From the NCBI GenBank assembly GCA_946414505.1, contig CAMKOU010000003.1:1-41535 (forward strand): a stretch of DNA of 41,535 nucleotides, given 5' to 3'. Each line of letters starts with the position of its first letter. Positions within the stretch are counted from its first letter, which is position 1. The notes under the pieces were generated by a model that was not told the DNA's origin, made no database searches, and worked only from the letters and a program-made list of their open reading frames with translations. The stretch is from an uncultured Clostridia bacterium (GTDB lineage Bacteria; Bacillota; Clostridia; Oscillospirales; Acutalibacteraceae). The translations under genes were made by a program, and so were the position numbers. Shown here piece by piece: positions 37,557 through 41,535 of the stretch.

Positions 37557-38182
37557 TGTGTGACTGCCTCCAATTTCTTTTGTAGTGCTTCAATTTCCTG
37601 CTTGCGCAGCTTCAGGCTTGCCGTGTTGGCGATCAGCCGCGCCGAGATATCGGTCACCCACTCGATGACCTCCAAGCCGTTGGCTTTCAGGGTGGAGCCG
37701 GTCTCCACGATATCCACAATGCCGTCGGACAGTCCCACCAGCGGCGCCAGCTCCACACTGCCCTCGATTTTGATGATGCGCACATCCATATTTTTGTCAT
37801 CAAAAAAAGCGCGCGTCACATTGGGGTATTTCGTGGCAATGGTTTTGGTGTTGTAGCCGCTGTAAAAATCCGTTCCTTTTTTGGTAGCGAGCGCAAAGCG
37901 GCATTTGCCGAAGCCGAGATCGAGCAGCTCATAAAACGAGGTGCCGTTCTCCAAAATCGTATCTTTTCCGACTACGCCCAGGTCGCACACACCGTGCTCC
38001 ACATAGGTGATCACATCCGCTGCCTTGGCGAGCACCACCTCAAAATCGTGGTCGCCGACAGGCAGGATCAAACGTCTGCCCTTGTTTTTGACCTCGTCAC
38101 AATTGTAGCCGATTTGCTCCAGCAATTCTATGGTCGTTTTTTCAAGCCTGCCCTTTGTCAGGGCGATTCTCAATGGCTGCAT
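37553..38182 (-). CDS. hisG: ATP phosphoribosyltransferase catalytic subunit (short form)
   Basis: MQPLRIALTKGRLEKTTIELLEQIGYN...DVITYVEHGVCDLGVVGKDTILE...DGIVDIVETGSTLKANGLEVIE; AGGAG upstream of ATG 38182. Confidence 0.95.
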   Translation of the reverse strand: MQPLRIALTKGRLEKTTIELLEQIGYNCDEVKNKGRRLILPVGDHDFEVVLAKAADVITYVEHGVCDLGVVGKDTILENGTSFYELLDLGFGKCRFALATKKGTDFYSGYNTKTIATKYPNVTRAFFDDKNMDVRIIKIEGSVELAPLVGLSDGIVDIVETGSTLKANGLEVIEWVTDISARLIANTASLKLRKQEIEALQKKLEAVTQ

Positions 38183-38196
38183 AGCTTCTCCTATCC

Positions 38197-39366
38197 TCAT
38201 TTGATGACGATCACTTCTTTGATACCGCGTTTTTCGGCGAATGCCTGCGTTTCCTCCAAGGTGGGCAGCACACAAAACTGCGCCTTTTTGCCCGCGGCGC
38301 ACAGCGCCTCCACCTCGGCGATCGCCTGCATTTCACAGCCGTCCGTTGCAAACACCAGCACGTCGGGATTGTCCGCGTAGCTGATACTGGCGTCGGCAAG
38401 GGTTTTCAGCGTGACCGCGTCGGTGTCAATGGCAAAGCCCGCCGCGCCCATCGGCATGTCAAACTCGGAAAGCAAGGCGTCGTATCTGCCTCCCGACAGC
38501 ACCGCATCGCCGATGCCGCTGATGTAGCCGGTGAACACCATGCCGGTGTAATAATCGTTGCGCTGCACCAGGCCGAGGTCGATGATCAGCTTATCGCCCA
38601 AGCCGAGTGTCGAGAGCGAACGGTAAATGCGGTGCAGATATTCCAGCGCATCCGCCGCCTTGGTGCCGGCGCAGATCGCCTGTGCCTTTTCAAATACCTC
38701 TTCGCCGCCGAATAAAGACGGCAGGCTTCTGATCGCCGTCACAGCACGGCACGGCGTGAGCTTGTCGAGCAAATTGTTGAGCGCGGAGTAGTTTTTGCCC
38801 TCAATGGAGAGCCGTATGTTTTCTTTATCGGAATCCTCTATCTCCAATTCCGCCGACAGCGCGTTGAACACCTCGGCGTGACCGAGTTCGATACGGTAGT
38901 CGGTCGCCACCGCTTTCAGCGTTTGCACGGCGGTGGTGATGATCTCCAAATCGGGACGAATGCCCTGCACGCCGAGCAGCTCCACGCCCATCTGCATCAT
39001 TTCGTTGCGCCTGCCCGTCAGGGTGGGGTTGTTGCGGTAGACCGCCTGTTTATAATACAGACGCACCGGCATAAGGTTGTTTTGCAGGCGTGTAGACACC
39101 ATACGCGCGATCGGCAGGGTGGAGTCGGGGCGCACCACCATCAGCCTGCCCTTGTTGTCGCTGCATTTAAACATATCCTCCTGTGCAATACCGCTGCACG
39201 GCAGCGAAAACACATCATAAAACTCAATGCCGGGGGTGATGACCCGCTTAAAGCCCCTTGCGGTAAACACCTGTTCAATTCTGCCGCAAATATCATCCAT
39301 AGCGGCGCATTCGGCAAACAAAAAGTCCTTGGTGCCCTCGGGCGTCATTTTTAAATATCGTTTCAT
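38197..39366 (-). CDS. hisZ: ATP phosphoribosyltransferase regulatory subunit (HisS paralogue)
   Basis: TPEGTKDFLFAECAAMDDICGRIEQVFTARGFKRVITPGIEFYDVF; HisRS-like fold, adjacent to short hisG. Confidence 0.93.
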   Translation of the reverse strand: MKRYLKMTPEGTKDFLFAECAAMDDICGRIEQVFTARGFKRVITPGIEFYDVFSLPCSGIAQEDMFKCSDNKGRLMVVRPDSTLPIARMVSTRLQNNLMPVRLYYKQAVYRNNPTLTGRRNEMMQMGVELLGVQGIRPDLEIITTAVQTLKAVATDYRIELGHAEVFNALSAELEIEDSDKENIRLSIEGKNYSALNNLLDKLTPCRAVTAIRSLPSLFGGEEVFEKAQAICAGTKAADALEYLHRIYRSLSTLGLGDKLIIDLGLVQRNDYYTGMVFTGYISGIGDAVLSGGRYDALLSEFDMPMGAAGFAIDTDAVTLKTLADASISYADNPDVLVFATDGCEMQAIAEVEALCAAGKKAQFCVLPTLEETQAFAEKRGIKEVIVIK

Positions 39367-39406
39367 AATACCCTCTCTATACACTTTAGTGTGCTAACAT
39401 TTTAAT

Positions 39407-39435
39407 ATATTATCACAATAAAATGTATTTGTCAA
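39407..39435 (-). promoter_or_regulatory. Strong sigma-A-type promoter for the his operon
   Basis: Minus strand TTGACA-17 bp-TAATAT (plus TGTCAA 39430-39435, ATATTA 39407-39412), upstream of hisZ. Confidence 0.8.
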
Positions 39436-39466
39436 GACAAAGCGTGCGATACCGGCACGCTTTGTC
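39436..39466 (-). terminator. Hairpin downstream of the AI-2E permease gene (probable terminator)
   Basis: 12-bp perfect stem GACAAAGCGTGC/GCACGCTTTGTC, 7-nt loop; weak T tract on the minus strand. Confidence 0.55.
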
Positions 39467-39475
39467 TCATACACA

Positions 39476-40828
39476 TTACTGTTTATTCTTTCCGACCTTA
39501 TCATTAAAGTTTTCTTCCGGTTCGGGTTCCTTTGTATCGGGATCATCATCGTCGTCGCTGCCGAGATGCAGCAGCTTTTGCAGCTTTTGCAGCTGCTCCT
39601 GCTCCTTTTCGGCACGGATGCGCTTTTGCTCCTCGGCGATCTCGGCATAGTTGAGCACCTTAAAGTCAAGCGCCTCCTGCGCGATCTTGCCCTTTTCTTC
39701 AATTTTGTTGCCTGCCTTTTTGGCAACGAGCGAATAGATGACGGCGTAGATCGGCGTGCCGAGAATAAAGCCGGGAATGTTGAACAGCGCGCCGCCGACG
39801 ATCACGCTGAACAATACCCAAAAGCTGGACAAACCGACCTGATTGCCGATGATCTTCGGTTTGAGGATGTTGCCGTCAATTTGCTGTATGACAAAAGTGA
39901 TAACCAAAAACCACAACGCCCACCACGGATTGACCAAAAACAGGATGAACGCGCTGGGAATGGCACCGATGAACGGACCAAAAAACGGGATGATGTTGGC
40001 AACGCCGCACAGCACGGCGATCAGCGGCGCATACGGGAAATTGAACACCGTTAAAATAATGAAGAAGATAACGCCCAACAGCGCGGCGTCGAGGATATCG
40101 CCGACGAGAAAACGGCCGCATTTGGTGTCGGTGATGTCAACCACCTCGTACACCTTGGGCAAATACTTCATGGGAATAAACGCCACCGCGAGCTTTTTCA
40201 TCTGACGGCAAAGCTGCTCCTTGAATATCAGGAAATAAATAGAAATAACAACGCCCATCAGTAGATTGTACAAGCCGGTCATGGTGTTTCCCACAAAGCC
40301 CTGCAGCCAGTTGAGGATCGCCTTTGTCAAATCCTGGCTGCCCACGAAAAAGTCGGTGACGCCCTTGACCATTTCATCCACCGAAAAGTTTTCAAAAAAC
40401 GGAAGGTGCATATTGGCAACCTCGGTCGTCAGTGAGGTGATCATCTTCTGTGCGGAAGAATAATACCCCGGAAACTCGGTGAGCAGATTGGACAGGTTGT
40501 TGATGATTTGCGGAATCAGCAAGACAATCAACGCCGCAAACACAGCGAAGGTACCCAGATAGGTGATGATCAGCGCCAGCGGCATACGCAGCTTTTTGAG
40601 AAATTTACGCTTTTCCCCCATCCTGCCAAACGCCTTGGTATACAAGAATTTGTAGGGAAAATTGAGGATATAAGCGATCAGAAAACCGATTAAAAACGGT
40701 GTGATGATGCCGAAAAAGCCTTTCAGCAAATCCCAAAACCAGGATAGATTGATGAAGAAAAACACCAAAAATACCGTAAAGGTAATTGCCAGTAACAGGT
40801 TACGCATGGAAAATTTATGATTTTTCAC
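39476..40828 (-). CDS. AI-2E family transporter/permease
   Basis: 450-aa multi-TM protein; IIPFFGPFIGAIPSAFILFLVNPWWALWFLVITFVIQQIDGNILKPKIIGNQVGLSSFWVLFSVIVGGALF; charged C-terminal tail. Confidence 0.93.
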   Translation of the reverse strand: MKNHKFSMRNLLLAITFTVFLVFFFINLSWFWDLLKGFFGIITPFLIGFLIAYILNFPYKFLYTKAFGRMGEKRKFLKKLRMPLALIITYLGTFAVFAALIVLLIPQIINNLSNLLTEFPGYYSSAQKMITSLTTEVANMHLPFFENFSVDEMVKGVTDFFVGSQDLTKAILNWLQGFVGNTMTGLYNLLMGVVISIYFLIFKEQLCRQMKKLAVAFIPMKYLPKVYEVVDITDTKCGRFLVGDILDAALLGVIFFIILTVFNFPYAPLIAVLCGVANIIPFFGPFIGAIPSAFILFLVNPWWALWFLVITFVIQQIDGNILKPKIIGNQVGLSSFWVLFSVIVGGALFNIPGFILGTPIYAVIYSLVAKKAGNKIEEKGKIAQEALDFKVLNYAEIAEEQKRIRAEKEQEQLQKLQKLLHLGSDDDDDPDTKEPEPEENFNDKVGKNKQ

Positions 40829-40840
40829 GGTTCACTCCTC

Positions 40841-41535
40841 CTAAAACAAAGACATTTGCGAGCTTTCGGGAATGCCTGCCAGCACGCCCACGCTTTGCAG
40901 CGTTTCGATAACTGCCTTTGTCACTTTTGTCTTGCTTTGAATATCCTCCACAGAGAGATATTCGGCGGTTTTTTTACCTTCGGCGGCAAGCGATTCCGCC
41001 GCTGCATCACCCACACCTGCCAGGGAAGAAAACGGCAGTCGGATCTTGCCGTCCTCCACCACAAACATCTTCGCCTCCGATTTGTAGATATCGACGGGCA
41101 GCACCTCAATGCCGCGCGCCATCATCTCGTTGACGATTTGCAGGGTGGCGTAATCCTTATCGTCCTTGTCGCTCGATTCATGCGCCGCCTGCATTTGCTT
41201 GATTTGGTTCATGCGGGTCTTTACGGCGCTGTGTCCCTGCATCAGCAGCGCGCCGTCAAGGTTTTCGCTGCGCACGGTAAAGTACGCGGCGTAGTACTCG
41301 GTGGGCTTGTGTACCTTGTACCAGCCCAGCCGCAGCGCCGCGATCATATAGGCGGCGGCGTGCGCCTTTGGGAACATATATTTTATCTTCATGCACGAGT
41401 CGATGTACCATTCGGGCACATTGTGCTCGCGCATCGCTTTGAAGTGCTCCTCGGTGAGCAGCTTGGTGGCGTTGCCCTTACGGACGATCTCCATGATCTT
41501 GAACGCCATGGAGTCCTCCAAGCCCTTGTGCATGA
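40841..41535 (-). CDS. polC: DNA polymerase III PolC-type alpha subunit (C-terminal part; 5' end beyond window)
   Basis: DSMAFKIMEIVRKGNATKLLTEEHFKAMREHNVPEWYIDSCMKIKYMFPKAHAAAYMIAALRLGWYKVHKPTEYYAAYFTVR; PolC C-terminal signature. Confidence 0.95.
   Translation of the reverse strand, partial: MHKGLEDSMAFKIMEIVRKGNATKLLTEEHFKAMREHNVPEWYIDSCMKIKYMFPKAHAAAYMIAALRLGWYKVHKPTEYYAAYFTVRSENLDGALLMQGHSAVKTRMNQIKQMQAAHESSDKDDKDYATLQIVNEMMARGIEVLPVDIYKSEAKMFVVEDGKIRLPFSSLAGVGDAAAESLAAEGKKTAEYLSVEDIQSKTKVTKAVIETLQSVGVLAGIPESSQMSLF

Noticed and set aside
1-41535. CRISPR array, prophage, toxin-antitoxin or defence island
   Set aside because: No regularly spaced direct repeats, phage genes, transposases or nuclease/defence clusters seen on either strand.
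2137-41535. Presence of both dnaE and polC as an unusual feature
   Set aside because: Having both replicative polymerase alpha subunits is normal for Firmicutes.

Overview
The window is ordinary chromosomal DNA, most likely from a gut-type, spore-forming Clostridia/Oscillospiraceae-like bacterium (inferred from gene content only). It is dominated by housekeeping and sporulation genes. Minus-strand genes include iorA (partial), an amidohydrolase, dnaE, xseA, a TsaD-like M22 protein, nusB, a complete spoIIIAA-AH operon, a DUF218 protein, a rubrerythrin, an HtrA-like protease, a DEDD exonuclease, typA/bipA, aldC, a GNAT, rex, icd, acn, an RluA-type synthase, a DUF1294 protein, mtaB, hisZGDCBAIE, an AI-2E family permease and polC (partial). 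Plus-strand genes are an SNF transporter, an SstT-like symporter, a DUF1858 protein, a GHL10-like glycosyl hydrolase and an HPr-like protein. I see no CRISPR array, prophage, rRNA or tRNA, and no obvious novel multigene system. The strongest unexplained signal is a dispersed, near-palindromic, MITE-like repeat. Two 161-bp copies (1167-1327 and 14688-14848, opposite strands) differ at 1 base by my hand alignment. Both have terminal inverted repeats (GGCAAYACCGCAYAATTCA) and 4-bp target-site duplications. A third, half-length copy lies at 16319-16396. All three sit just 3' of a gene in the same orientation relative to it. One has replaced the native stop codon of the amidohydrolase gene. Secondary points are an HPr-like protein lacking the catalytic His, a his operon without hisH/hisF, xseA without xseB, and a rubrerythrin with rubredoxin-like motifs at both ends.
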